The position numbers were made by a program, and so were the translations under genes. 64,000 bases of DNA from Liolophura sinensis (Eukaryota; Mollusca; Polyplacophora; Chitonida; Chitonidae): NCBI RefSeq assembly GCF_032854445.1, contig NC_088297.1:10070163-10134162 (forward strand), read 5' to 3'. Shown here piece by piece: positions 46,745-57,007 of this stretch (positions are counted from its first letter, which is position 1; every line of letters starts with the position of its first letter). Under the pieces are notes generated by a model that saw only the letters and a list, made by a program, of their open reading frames with translations, did no database searches and was not told the DNA's origin.

Positions 46745-46955
46745 CAAGAACATGGTCTGTGACCCCAAGAACACTGAATTAATGGCCTGTGACCCCAAGA
46801 ACACTGACTAAATGGTCTGTGATCCCAGGAGCACTGACTAAATGGTCTGTGACCCCAGGAATGCTGACTAACTGGTCTGTGACCCCAGGAACACTGACTA
46901 ACTGGTCTGTGACCTCAAGAACACTGATTAAATGGTCTGTGACCCCTATAGGCCT
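46745..46955. repeat. 30-bp minisatellite, variant A, about 7 units
   Basis: Units read GGTCTGTGACCCCAGGAACA with CTGACTAAAT. In phase they match the adjacent variant B array at 23 of 30 positions, so the two are blocks of one diverged array. Confidence 0.95.
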
Positions 46956-46977
46956 AACCTTTGACAAGCAGAAGACT

Positions 46978-48158
46978 GACTACAGACTCCGATAACAAGA
47001 ACATTGACCACATGGCCTCTGACAAGAACACTGACTACATGGCCTCTGACTACAAGAAAAGTGACCACAAGGTCTCTGACAACAAGAACACAGACTACAC
47101 ATTCTCACAAAAAGAACACTGACTTCAAAGTCTCTGACAACAAGAACATGGACTACAAAGTCTGACAACAAGAACACTGTCGACAAGGTCTCTGACAACA
47201 AGAACACTGGCGACAAGGTCTCTGACAACAAAAACACAGACTACACAGTCTCACAACAAGAACACTGACTACAAAGTCTCTGACAACAAGGACGTTGACT
47301 ACAAAGTCTCTGGCAACAGGAACACAGACTACACAGTCTCACAGCAAGAACGCTGACTACAAAGTCTCTGACAACAAGAATACTGACTACAAAGTCTCTG
47401 ACAACAAGAACACTGACTACTAGGTCTCTGACAACAAGAATACTGACTACAAGGTCTCTGAAAACAAAGACGCTGACTACAAAGTCTCTGACAACAAGAA
47501 TACTGACTACAAAGTCTCTGACAACAAGAACACAGACTACAAGGTCTCTGAAAACAAGGACGCTGACTACAAAGTCTCTGACAACAAGAACGCTGACTTC
47601 AAAGTCTCTGACAACAGGAACACAGACTACTAAGTCTCTGACAACAAGAACACAGACTACAAAGTCTCTGACAACAAGAACGCTGACTACAAAGTCTCTG
47701 ACAACAAGAACACCGACTACAAGGTCTCTGACAACAAGAACACAGACTACAAAGACTCTGACAACAAGAACACTGACTACAAAGTCTCTGACAACAAGAA
47801 CATTGACAACAAGGTCTCTGACAACAAGAACACTGATTACACAGTCTCTGACAACAAGAACATTGACTACACAGTCTCTGACAACAAGAACACTGATTAC
47901 ACAGTCTCTGACAACAAGAACATTGACTACACAGTCTCTGACAACAAGAACACAGACTACACAGTCTCACAACAAGAACACAGACTACAAGGTCTCCGAC
48001 AACAAGAACACAGACTACAAGGTCTCCAACAACAAGAACGCTGACTACAAAGTCTCTGACAACAAGAACACCGACTACAAAGTCTCTGGCAACAAGAGCG
48101 CTGACTACAAAGTCTCTGATAACAAGAACACTGACTACAAGATCTCTGACAATCTCAG
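46978..48158. repeat. 30-bp minisatellite, variant B, about 39 units
   Basis: Units read AGTCTCTGACAACAAGAACA with CTGACTACAA. The array includes variant units such as ACACAGACTACA and blocks of alternating variants near 47820-47940. Frames of 187 codons on minus (Cys-rich decapeptide) and 199 codons on plus (Thr-rich) result from the 30-bp period; single-base gaps shift frame within the array. Translation is unsupported. Confidence 0.97.
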
Positions 48159-48192
48159 TCAATGTTCCTCTGCACTTTATTTATTTTTCTGT

Positions 48193-48435
48193 CGTGGGGC
48201 CTCTGTGGCTGTAGTGGTTAGCGTGCCAGCACACTGCAATGACCCAGAAGCCTCTCACCAATGTGGTCACTGTGAGTTTAAGTCCAGCTCATGGTGGTTT
48301 TCTCTTCTTTCGTACTTGGGAAGGTCTAACAGCTACCTGCAGATGATCATGGTCTCTCCCATCCATAATTATGGCCGCTGTTGCATACGTGAAATGTTCT
48401 AGAGTAAAACACCAGTTAAATATAGAAAATAAAAA
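48193..48435 (+). mobile_element. Full-length but diverged SINE
   Basis: The copy starts at GTGGGGCCTCTGTGGCT and includes a degenerate B-box (GAGTTTAAGTCC). It ends at GTAAAACACCAGTTAAATA. TTTCTGT at 48186-48192 and 48436-48442 may be a short target duplication. It lies about 35 bp from the end of the 30-bp array. Confidence 0.9.
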
Positions 48436-48442
48436 TTTCTGT

Positions 48443-48905
48443 GATCGACTCCCGATTCTTGACACATTCACAGTTATTTCATGAGTTTGGTCAGATTTAT
48501 ATCTTGAGGAACTGAACAACAACTGAGTGAAATTTCATATTTACTATTCCTCACCATTGAACTGAGATGTAAAAAGACAGTACAAAAAGATTCTCCAAGA
48601 AAAGAATCACAACTCCTGCTGCATGCTACTCAGTTCTACCATAAACATGGATGTTAATGGAAAAACTACTGGAATGTTAGATTACATGTTCATTTGATGT
48701 TGTTTTGAAATCTGGTGAGTCATCACTTCATCACATGAATAATACACCGTATAGTCTTTACTATACCTAGTACAGGAGATGGGAAAAATTAAATTTCCAC
48801 ATCACAGCTCAAACTTAATAATCATTCCCTGATCCGAGAACAGAGATTTATCGAACAACATTTAATTCACATTGAAGTGATTCGAACTAAATGGATTGTA
48901 ATAAA
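48443..48905. other. AT-rich spacer
   Basis: No gene or repeat is recognised. Confidence 0.6.
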
Positions 48906-48906
48906 T

Positions 48907-49068
48907 AATTTATTTTATTTATTTTGTTGATTGGTGTTTCACGCCCTACTCAAAGAGTATTTCACTTACACAACAGCGGGAAGCACTGTGGTGGAAGGAA
49001 ACCTGGCAGGGCCCAGGGCAAACACATGACCATCTGCACGCTGCCGGAGGACTTTCCCACGTACGGCC
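48907..49068 (-). mobile_element. 5'-truncated SINE
   Basis: Minus-strand copy from GGGGCCGTACGTGGGAAAG to the tail at 48907. The head with both pol III boxes is missing. It retains CGTGGGAA at 49054-49061. Confidence 0.9.
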
Positions 49069-49584
49069 CCTACATCTATAAAGAATTATACAAAAATATT
49101 GCTTTGCTTAGCTAGCATACACATTTAGATATTAAGAACTGTCAAAGAATGAACAGTCTTATCAGGTTTTATTTTTACTTAACCGTACGGCCCTCTAATA
49201 TCAAGGCAGAAAAGTAAAACTCAGAGGACCCTGGTCATACAGGCCAGTGCAGTTAATTTCGACCCCTGCACAGGTGCTCAAATGCAGCTAATTTCATTAC
49301 ATAACCCATTAGGTGTGCCATTCGAGCTAAAACAATAGGCACCCGACTCTCCAGACGGTAATTTTCGGACTTTTTTCCACCACATTGTCTAGCCATCAAA
49401 TTTAATAAACTGGACTGTCCTTTTTTCTCTTCTAGACATAACACTGTATTCCATATGCGTATTATATTTGTTTATATTTAGAATTATTTCTACCTTGGCC
49501 TTGCATGTATATTGAAAATGCTTCCATTGAGCTGTCTTACACAGAAAATGTTTTACAGACTTAACTTTATATAGAAAAAAATAG
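49069..49584. other. Unique spacer
   Basis: No gene or array is recognised. Short frames on the minus strand at 49253-49444 show nothing familiar. Confidence 0.55.
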
Positions 49585-49597
49585 AGGGGGGGAGGGG

Positions 49598-49870
49598 GGC
49601 TTCCATGGCTCGGTTGAATAGCACGCTAATGCTGTGTAATGACCCAGGAGGCTCTCACCAATGCGGTCGCTGTGAGTTCAAGTCCAGCTCATGCTGGCTT
49701 CCTCTCCGGCCGCACGTGGGAAGTTCTGTCAACAACCTGCGGATGGTCGTGGGTTTCCCCCGGGCTCTGCCTGGTTTCCACACAACATAATGGTGACCGC
49801 CATCATATAAGTGAAATATTCTTGAGTACGGCGTAAAACACCAATCAAATAAATAAACAAATAAAAAAAA
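49598..49870 (+). mobile_element. Full-length SINE next to a G-rich tract
   Basis: The head starts GGCTTCCATGGCTCGG, with a B-box GAGTTCAAGTCC, the body, and the tail CACCAATCAAATAAATAAAC followed by A-rich DNA. A G-rich tract (49585-49599) directly precedes the head. No clear target duplication was found. Confidence 0.95.
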
Positions 49871-49929
49871 AAACAATGGAAATTGATTACACTGTGTTTT
49901 TAATTATATAATGCATTTATCTTATAATT

Positions 49930-49985
49930 TTGCCTGAAAAAGAGCATATTTAGAAGCCACTAAAGGTCACATAAAATACTACTTT
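49930..49985 (-). mobile_element. Short family D fragment
   Basis: In inverse orientation it carries the elements around GCCACTAAAGGTCACATAAA and GTGCTGAAGCAGG, aligning with 52075-52130. Only about 55 bp can be recognised. Confidence 0.5.
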
Positions 49986-50049
49986 GAGTGCTGAAGCAGG
50001 ATATCATAACGGGCCTACCTTGCCAAATAAAACAAATCATCAGAACACC

Positions 50050-50230
50050 TGTTTATTTATTTATTTTATTTGATTGGTGTTTTACACCGTACTCAAGACT
50101 ATTTTACTTATACGCCGGCGGCCAGCATAATGGTGGGAGGAAACCGGGCAGAGCCTGGAGGAAACCCACAACCAGGTTGCAGGTTGCTGGCAGACCTTCC
50201 CACGTACTACCAGAGAGGAAGCCAGCATGA
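50050..50230 (-). mobile_element. 5'-truncated SINE with perfect target duplication
   Basis: CAGAACACC flanks the copy exactly at 50041-50049 and 50231-50239. The copy retains body and tail and lacks the tRNA-like head. CGTGGGAA is kept at 50197-50204. Confidence 0.95.
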
Positions 50231-50239
50231 CAGAACACC

Positions 50240-50648
50240 ACAGAATCAGGCAAAATGAGAAAGTTTTACGAGTAATGATAGGTCAACTGAAACACAAAGA
50301 GAATAGACCAAGTTTTAGCCTTAAGTGTGGGGGTGTTAAGGAGGTCAGACATGGGTCATTAAGTCTAGCTGTCCTTCTACTTCTCGTGCGGAGCTCTTGC
50401 CGTCCCACAGATTCACTTGCCTGATTGATGATAAATGCGAGAGTAGTCTAGATAAACTAAAATCACACAACTGCCATTCAGGATTATGCCAAAGACAGTA
50501 AAAGAAGCTGGCACTCTTACAATGGAGGACAGCAGACTGTCAATGTCTAGAACGTTCAAACTCTGGAGAAAAGCAGGCTACATCATGTTTCATGGGGGAT
50601 CAAGTCACCTGCAGACGATGAGGATTCTCCATCTCACATCAGAATATA
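50240..50648. other. Unique spacer
   Basis: The 105-codon frame at 50486-50803 begins here but its second half is translation of the adjacent 18-bp array. Nothing gene-like is otherwise seen. Confidence 0.5.
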
Positions 50649-51260
50649 GACGTTTCCAAAACACCAGACAGACATTTCTAATCAACAGACATTTCCAACA
50701 GAGCAAACATTTTATCAGAACAGACATTTTTTGCCAGCCCAGAACAGATATTTCTAACAGAACAGAAGAGACATTTCTAACAGAACAGAAGAGACATTTC
50801 TAACAGAACAGAACAGAACAGACATTTCTAACACAACAGAAATTTCTAACAACAGAAATTTCTAACAGAACAGAACAGAAATTTCTTACAGAACATACAT
50901 TTCTAACACAACAGACATTTCTAACACAACAGACATTTCTAATGCAACAGAACAGACAATTCTAACACAACAGACATTTCTAACAGAACAGACATTTCTA
51001 ACAGAACAGACATTTTAACAGAATATACCAATATTTGTAACAGCGTAGACAGACATTTTAACAACAATGCAGAAAGGCATTACCAACAGAACACCCTGAC
51101 ATTATTAACAGTGCAAGCGGCCATTTCCAACAGAAGAGAGACATTTCCACCAGAACGGACATTTCCACCAGAACCGACAGACATTTTAACAGAAAATAGA
51201 CATTTTAACAGTCCAGGCAAACATTTTCAACAGTGCAGAATGACATTTCTAACAGACATA
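50649..51260. repeat. 18-bp minisatellite, degenerate
   Basis: The unit is ACAGACATTTCTAACACA, with insertions of ACAGA pentamers that break the period in places. Units are most regular at 50890-51020 and decay toward both edges. Confidence 0.93.
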
Positions 51261-52006
51261 TTAAAAACATATCATATAACTGGGAAGGCAGTCATTTATG
51301 AAGGAACAGACAGACAACTCTAAAATAACATAAACACTTTTTAGTGGAAAGGCCAGATTTTAGTTTATGGCACAGAAGGCAGCCATTTTTACCAGAACAC
51401 ACATGGTATTTCTACAAGCACACCCACAAACATTTTAAACTCAATCAACACAGTCACGTCTATGTCAATCTCGTATTTGGAGTTGTATTTGTATTTGGTT
51501 TACATGTATGTCACAATTTCATGAGACATTAATTATCACATGAGACATTAATTATCACATGAGACATCAATAAAATATGGCGTATTTCAACACAAAGACT
51601 TTAAGGTTACGGATAACCGGTAAAAGCAGAATTATGCAAGTGAATCTTCCAAATGGAGACCGAGTGTAGCATACACATACATGTATTTACATTTGAAATT
51701 CTAACAAATTTATTGACGTCAAATTAAACAACCTGTTTAGCATATTTAGACCATACATAAATGTGTTTTTCACAAGATACATGTATTACGGAACACAGCA
51801 GACCAATTTATTCACTATCAAAATGCAAATGTGATTGTGAAACATTATTCTCATGAATAAAAAAATATTCATTACTTTTCACTCTTGGCTGCAGCCATTC
51901 AGACAACTGAATTCTTCAGTAACATATCTGGTCAAACATCCCAGCATGCAATGAACAACTTGGTCATTTCATAGTCGGTATTTCTGATTTTTGGCTCAGT
52001 TATTAT
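51261..52006. other. AT-rich spacer with a 20-bp repeat
   Basis: CATGAGACATTAATTATCA repeats about 2.5 times at 51517-51570 with a 20-bp period. No gene is recognised in the remainder. Confidence 0.6.
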
Positions 52007-52037
52007 CCCCCCCCACTCCCCCACCCCCCCACCCCCC
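52007..52037 (-). other. G-quadruplex motif on the minus strand
   Basis: C runs of 8, 5, 7 and 6 bases are separated by 1-3 bases on the plus strand. It directly abuts the family D copy. Confidence 0.85.
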
Positions 52038-52039
52038 AA

Positions 52040-52225
52040 ATGGCCTAAAATTTCACCCACAAAACTGCATTTTTAGAGGCCAATAAATGTAACAAAATAT
52101 TATTTTTGGTGCTGAAACAATCTGCAAACCAGAATCTCATCCCATGTCCCAAGTAAACCTCAAAACACCTTTGTAAAATCAACAGAACTCTCAGAACCTG
52201 CATCCTGGACAAAACTCTTTTTCAT
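52040..52225 (-). mobile_element. Family D copy, inverse orientation
   Basis: Read on the minus strand it contains GTTTTGAGGTTTACTTGG, TTTGGTGCTGAAAC-type and CCTCTAAAAATGC segments in the order seen at 33480-33610. It is the best minus-strand copy. Confidence 0.8.
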
Positions 52226-52631
52226 TTAGGATAATTATTCAATTGTGATCACAACTTCAGCTCTTGGAAACCCACAACTAATATAGCAGGCCTCCTATAT
52301 ATGTAGGCACTATAGTTTTCCCAGACAGATGATGTCCACAGTGTATGCATCAGCCTACATGTATGTACACTATTGTCATGTTGTCTTGTTTCCGTGCTAG
52401 GGCTCACAATGAAGGTTCACAAACATATGCATGTGTATATATACAACTATACATTTCATCAATTGTAGCCAGTGCATCCACAATTTTTTTTGTTTTTAAT
52501 TTGAACCCTTCATATATTAACCATGCAAGCATTTTTTACACTTCATTCAATTATTATTAAGAATACAAAATTTTTTAATAAATTTATAAAATGATAAATT
52601 TCAACTTAGAATATATGCATTAATTATGGCC
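52226..52631. other. AT-rich spacer
   Basis: No gene or array is recognised. Confidence 0.6.
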
Positions 52632-52782
52632 ATAACGGGAAGGTCTGACAGCAATCTGCGCATGGTTAAGGTTCCCCCCTCCACCCCCCACCCCCCGACC
52701 ATGATGCTGGTCACCGGCATATAGAGAAATATTCTTGAGTACGGCACAAAACACCGATAAAATCAATACATAAATGAATTAA
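52632..52782 (+). mobile_element. SINE fragment with internal C-run expansion
   Basis: The copy starts in the GGGAAGGTCTGACAGCAA segment and ends in CACCGATAAAATCAATAC. The CCCCCGGG segment of other copies is replaced by CCCCCC runs (52674-52697), which form a minus-strand quadruplex motif. The tRNA head is missing. Confidence 0.88.
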
Positions 52783-52937
52783 TCTTTACCACTTTTGGCT
52801 CAAATTTATAGTATCCTTTAAACGTTGCTGGGAAGATGCAATATGGCTTAATGTCAAATGATAACTACCTCATTTTCAAGTATAAAGCCTTATCTGATGA
52901 AACAATATCATGAGAAGCTTATTAAACCAGTTATCCA

Positions 52938-52938
<1 letters not shown>

Positions 52939-52976
<38 letters not shown>
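52939..52976. repeat. (TTA)n microsatellite
   Basis: Twelve or so ATT/TTA trinucleotides in an uninterrupted run. The Ile- or Leu-rich frames here are translations of it. Confidence 0.95.
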
Positions 52977-52978
<2 letters not shown>

Positions 52979-54394
52979 CCTGGTGTGAAAAATATTATCC
53001 TTCCAGGAAATCACAAAATTATCATTTTAGCCATAAATTCTGGACTGGAGTCAAAAGAGCAAAATTTCATTAATACTAGTCATTTTGCCTCAACGTCAAT
53101 TAATTGTGTCAAAATCAAAAAAAAAGAAAGTTCCTAGCAAAGTTAGACATGACGCTGTGTAAAAGATCTCTCACAGCATGTATATAAAATGATTTTTAAC
53201 GGAAAAGCAAACTACAGATTAGATTCTTGGTATTGTATATTCGGAACTTTGATGATGTGAAGCTCTGAAGTCCAGTTGTCCAGTAGTACAATGTAGTTAT
53301 GAATAGGAAAATTGACGATACTCAGTTGGTTATTTCAAAAATTATTTTTGTGATTTTTTTTCATGGGAATCCAAGCAAATTATCATAATTTTTGTTTACG
53401 GAAATCATGCTGAGAATCACATTCCAGAATTCTTGAAATGGTATGACTGTTTATTAATTTTCAAGATTTTTAAATTGTTAAAGAAGCTTAATTCTGTCAA
53501 ATTATACAATTTTACAATTACCAGGTGAAAAGGTTTGAAATTTCTGTTCAGGATAGATACATACACGTAGTATAAACTTAAGTTTAAATGACTGTCAGAA
53601 ACTGAAAGCATTATAATCTCTGAAACAGCATCAGTCAGACTGGCCCTAGTCAAAATCTGGACAAAAGCACCAATTTACATTTCCATCTTGTGTCTGACTC
53701 ACGTATGGGTAATGCGTATCCACTGCGCATTGTTGGTATGACATACTTAGTCTTTATATCATCTTAATTCCTCATTTACCCCACCCTCCCTCTCTCCGTC
53801 CATGGGGCAGAAAGTACAAGCAGGTAAACCAGGTAAGTTAACCAGGCATCCCATAAGATGACATAAAAATCAACCTGTGCTTATAACACTATCATCGAAA
53901 CGGTTTATACGACAGGCATCCAAAGATTTTGTGCCGTAAACACGTCAAGGCTCACAATAACTGTCAAACAACAATGCACAAACGCTGATCGGTTTTCTAA
54001 CACATTCGACCACAGAACATACAATAACACGTACTCAATACATTGCTGCCAATATTTAGGTCTAAAGGGTGATTCCGTCGATCGTACCAGGCTACTGACC
54101 AGAAACAAGCCTAGAATACAAATGCATGGTTTTGCTTGTTTGTACTGCGACTCTACTCACCTTTTTTTTCCCTTTCTTCTTCGTATAAGGCTAATCCAGC
54201 CTGCCGTCAACCCAAGGCTTGCTGCAACCAAATGCACGATGCTTTTACAGACTAATCATTAGTAAAGTATGATGGGCATTAGGCCAGTTCCTTTTATCAC
54301 ACGTCAGCTAAGCCACCGGTCAGATCTCAGAGCCACCAAAACCACTGTTCGGAGCACTTTCAACACCTTTCAACTCCACAAACCACACACAATC
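52977..54394. other. AT-rich spacer
   Basis: No gene or array is recognised. On the minus strand a GGTGAGT word, a donor-like splice sequence, lies near 54159-54165. Confidence 0.55.
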
Positions 54395-54582
54395 CAATTC
54401 TTCACACAGTATTTTCACCAAAATCTCCTCTTCCTTCTTTCAGTTTTTTTATCTTCTCTCTTCACTTAGGATATATGTTTCTCAATTCACCTTCTTTTTG
54501 ATTTCTTTTCTGTTTCCTTTTTTTCTCCCTTTTCTTCTTCTTGCAATTTTTTCTAAATTCTTTTTTTTTTTTTTTTTGACAG
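54395..54582 (+). other. Long pyrimidine tract ending in an acceptor-like AG
   Basis: About 180 bp of strongly pyrimidine-biased plus-strand DNA ends in T17 followed by GACAG at 54578-54582, which resembles a 3' splice site. The immediate downstream sequence is CpG-richer and has open frames. A simple pyrimidine microsatellite remains possible. Confidence 0.4.
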
Positions 54583-54955
54583 AAGAATATTTTTTGTCCA
54601 ATCGGTGGTCAGTTCACTGTCTTGTTACCACCGCTATATAGCATCTGGAGCGTCATTCTTGATCGTTTGTGCCAGAGTAGCGCCAGTGTCCAGCAGGCTT
54701 CCGTGATCTTTGGCCGCAGGCCGTTGTTGTCCTCGTCACAAGACCGACTCTGTCCAATGTCGCCGTGGACAACTGATACAGTCGGCACATATCTACAATC
54801 GGACGTTTCCCTTCTGTCGAGACACCATCTGGCCACTGGGGACCATCTACCAAACCCCAGACAATCAATGTCTCACCAGCGCTAATAAAGCTGCGTTATT
54901 AGAAAATGTGAGACGGCTCGCATTTCGCCTCGGACACATCATCTGTTAAATGGGA
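54583..54955. other. CpG-richer block downstream of the pyrimidine tract
   Basis: CpG is frequent throughout and four overlapping frames are open (two per strand), none with a recognisable protein. A 10-bp palindrome GCTATATAGC lies at 54633-54642 and TGGTCA near 54606. It may be an exon or a regulatory block. Confidence 0.35.
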
Positions 54956-55024
54956 TTTGCTGCTCTGGAACACAAGGAAATATAGAGACATCTTAAACAG
55001 AACTGCAATTACATACTCTGAAAT

Positions 55025-55640
55025 GGCAACACAGTTTAATCACTAACACGGTTAATGGCACAATAAATGTAGGGTGATTCAGCAATTACGTGTACTGTAT
55101 AAGACATACTACACGAGTTAGAGACTCATACATAAAAAGTTCTGTTAACCATACTCAAAACATAAAGAAATGTAGTGCGATTTACACTGTAGCATTATGC
55201 ATGAGATGAATTGCACTCTAGTTTCATTGCTCTAGTTTCAGTCTTCACACATACGAAGCTCTGTTAACCATACTCAAAACATAAAGAAATGTAGAGTGAT
55301 TTACACTGTAGCATTATGCATGAGATGAATTGCACTCTAGTTTCATTGCTCTAGTTTCAGTCTTCACACATACGAAGTTCTGTTAACCATACTCAAAACA
55401 TTAAGAAATGTAGTGTGATTTACACTGTAGCATTATGCATGAGATGAATTGCACTCTAGTTTCATTGCTCTTGCGCAATATACTCATAGCATAAAAATGT
55501 AGCAAGATTTAGCATACATATATGAGTTCTAGTGTTCATACATGCTAAGTTGTATTAACTTAACCTCAAAGCATAAAGAATGCAGCATGATTTAGTATAC
55601 ACGAATGAGTTCCAAACTCATACACGCTAAGGTTGTCACC
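55025..55640. repeat. About 120-bp tandem repeat, 3 good and ~2 degenerate units
   Basis: Units start at 55139, 55259 and 55378 with (G)TTCTGTTAACCATACTC and contain GCATTATGCATGAGATGAAT. Diverged half-units extend to about 55030 and 55640. Confidence 0.92.
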
Positions 55641-56228
55641 AGCAGGAATTAGCACAAAGAGGTTTGGATTTTATTTATTAATACTGGGCTAAGGTTGTGG
55701 TCTAACATATGCAAGTCCCACAAAGCATCTCAACTGTCCTTCTGGGCGTAAAAATGATATCACACTACAGTTTTCTTAAAGCCCCAGCAGTCTGTTCCCA
55801 AACAAAATACAGAGGTTATTATGAAAAATAAAATATGCCTCAAAAATCTAAAACAAAACAATTTCTCATTTATTTATTTTGGTTCATCTTTCTTCATTCT
55901 TCTTAATAACATACTCTTCATTTTTTATTACCTTTTTAATGTATAATTTAAAACACCGAACTATTAACTCACAGTGCACAGGCGGACATCTTTTCATTAT
56001 CGGAGTTGTACAAACAATGCTTTAATTTGCATGCTGCAATCAGGACACCGGAACATGAGACAGGCCTGAAGCAGGTGGCTTCCAGCACATGGGAACACAA
56101 CTTTATCAACGACAAGGATTCTGACAATTAACCAAGCCTGGAGACTTTTTCAGCTCATCCTTGCAACAGAGATGCCTCATGCTCCTGTCTTGTTCCTCAG
56201 TGTACATAATGGCATTTTTGCGAGAATA
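55641..56228. other. Unique AT-rich spacer
   Basis: No gene or array is recognised. Confidence 0.55.
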
Positions 56229-56826
56229 AACAAAACAATGATGTCCATTTGTGCCATGGCGTTGTTGTTTCTGCCAGACACAACAACACAATCATGTCCA
56301 TTTGTGCCATGATGCTGTTGTTTTTCCCCGCGACACAACAACACAATCATATCCATTTGTGCCATGACGTTGTTGTTCTCCCCCCCGACACAACAACACA
56401 ATCATGTCTATTTGTGCCATGACATTGTTGTTTCCCCCCAACACAACAACACAATCATGTCCATTTGTGCCATGACGTTGTTGTTCTCCCCCCGACACAA
56501 CAACACAATCCTGTCCATTTGTGCCATGACATTGTCGTTTCCCCCCGACACAACAACACAATCATGTCCATTTGTGCCATGACATTGTTGTTCCCCCCCC
56601 CCCCCCCCCGACACAACAACACAATCATGTTCATTTGTGCCATGACGTTGTTGTTCCCCCCCCCCCCCTGACACGACAACACAATCATGTCCACTTGTAC
56701 CATGACGTTGTTTTTGCCACACACAACTACACATTCATGTCCATTTCTGCCATGATGTTGTTGTTTTTGCCAGACACAACAACACAATCATGTCCATTTG
56801 AGCCATGACGTTGTTGTTTCTTGTCA
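56229..56826. repeat. ~55-bp minisatellite with variable C runs, 11 units
   Basis: Each unit carries CATGTCCATTTGTGCCATGA, GTTGTTGTT, a C run and GACACAACAACACAA. The C run is about 4-7 in the left units, 17 (56593-56609) and 13 (56656-56668) in the middle, and absent at both ends. Frames on both strands are translations of the array. Confidence 0.96.
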
Positions 56827-57007
56827 CAGCAGAGGATACCCTGTTCTACGACAGTTTATGGATTTCAGAAAAATTGCTGCCAGAATTTCAATATTTGTGC
56901 ACCTTGTATGATAGCTTTACGGGTTGAATATTCACCCAAAGGATGCTCAAGGCAAAAGAGGTCAAAAATGCTGCCAAGATGAACAGTTGACGTTTTAATG
57001 AAAAGTA

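Noticed and set aside
46109-46804. 231-codon frame as a leucine-zipper-like gene
   Set aside because: The heptad follows from the 21-bp array; there is no promoter, intron or homologue. It is kept only as a finding to test.
46745-48158. CRISPR-like direct repeats
   Set aside because: Units are contiguous with no unique spacers, and the DNA is clearly from an animal nuclear genome.
56292-56787. Several overlapping 90-110 codon frames
   Set aside because: All are translations of the ~55-bp array on both strands.
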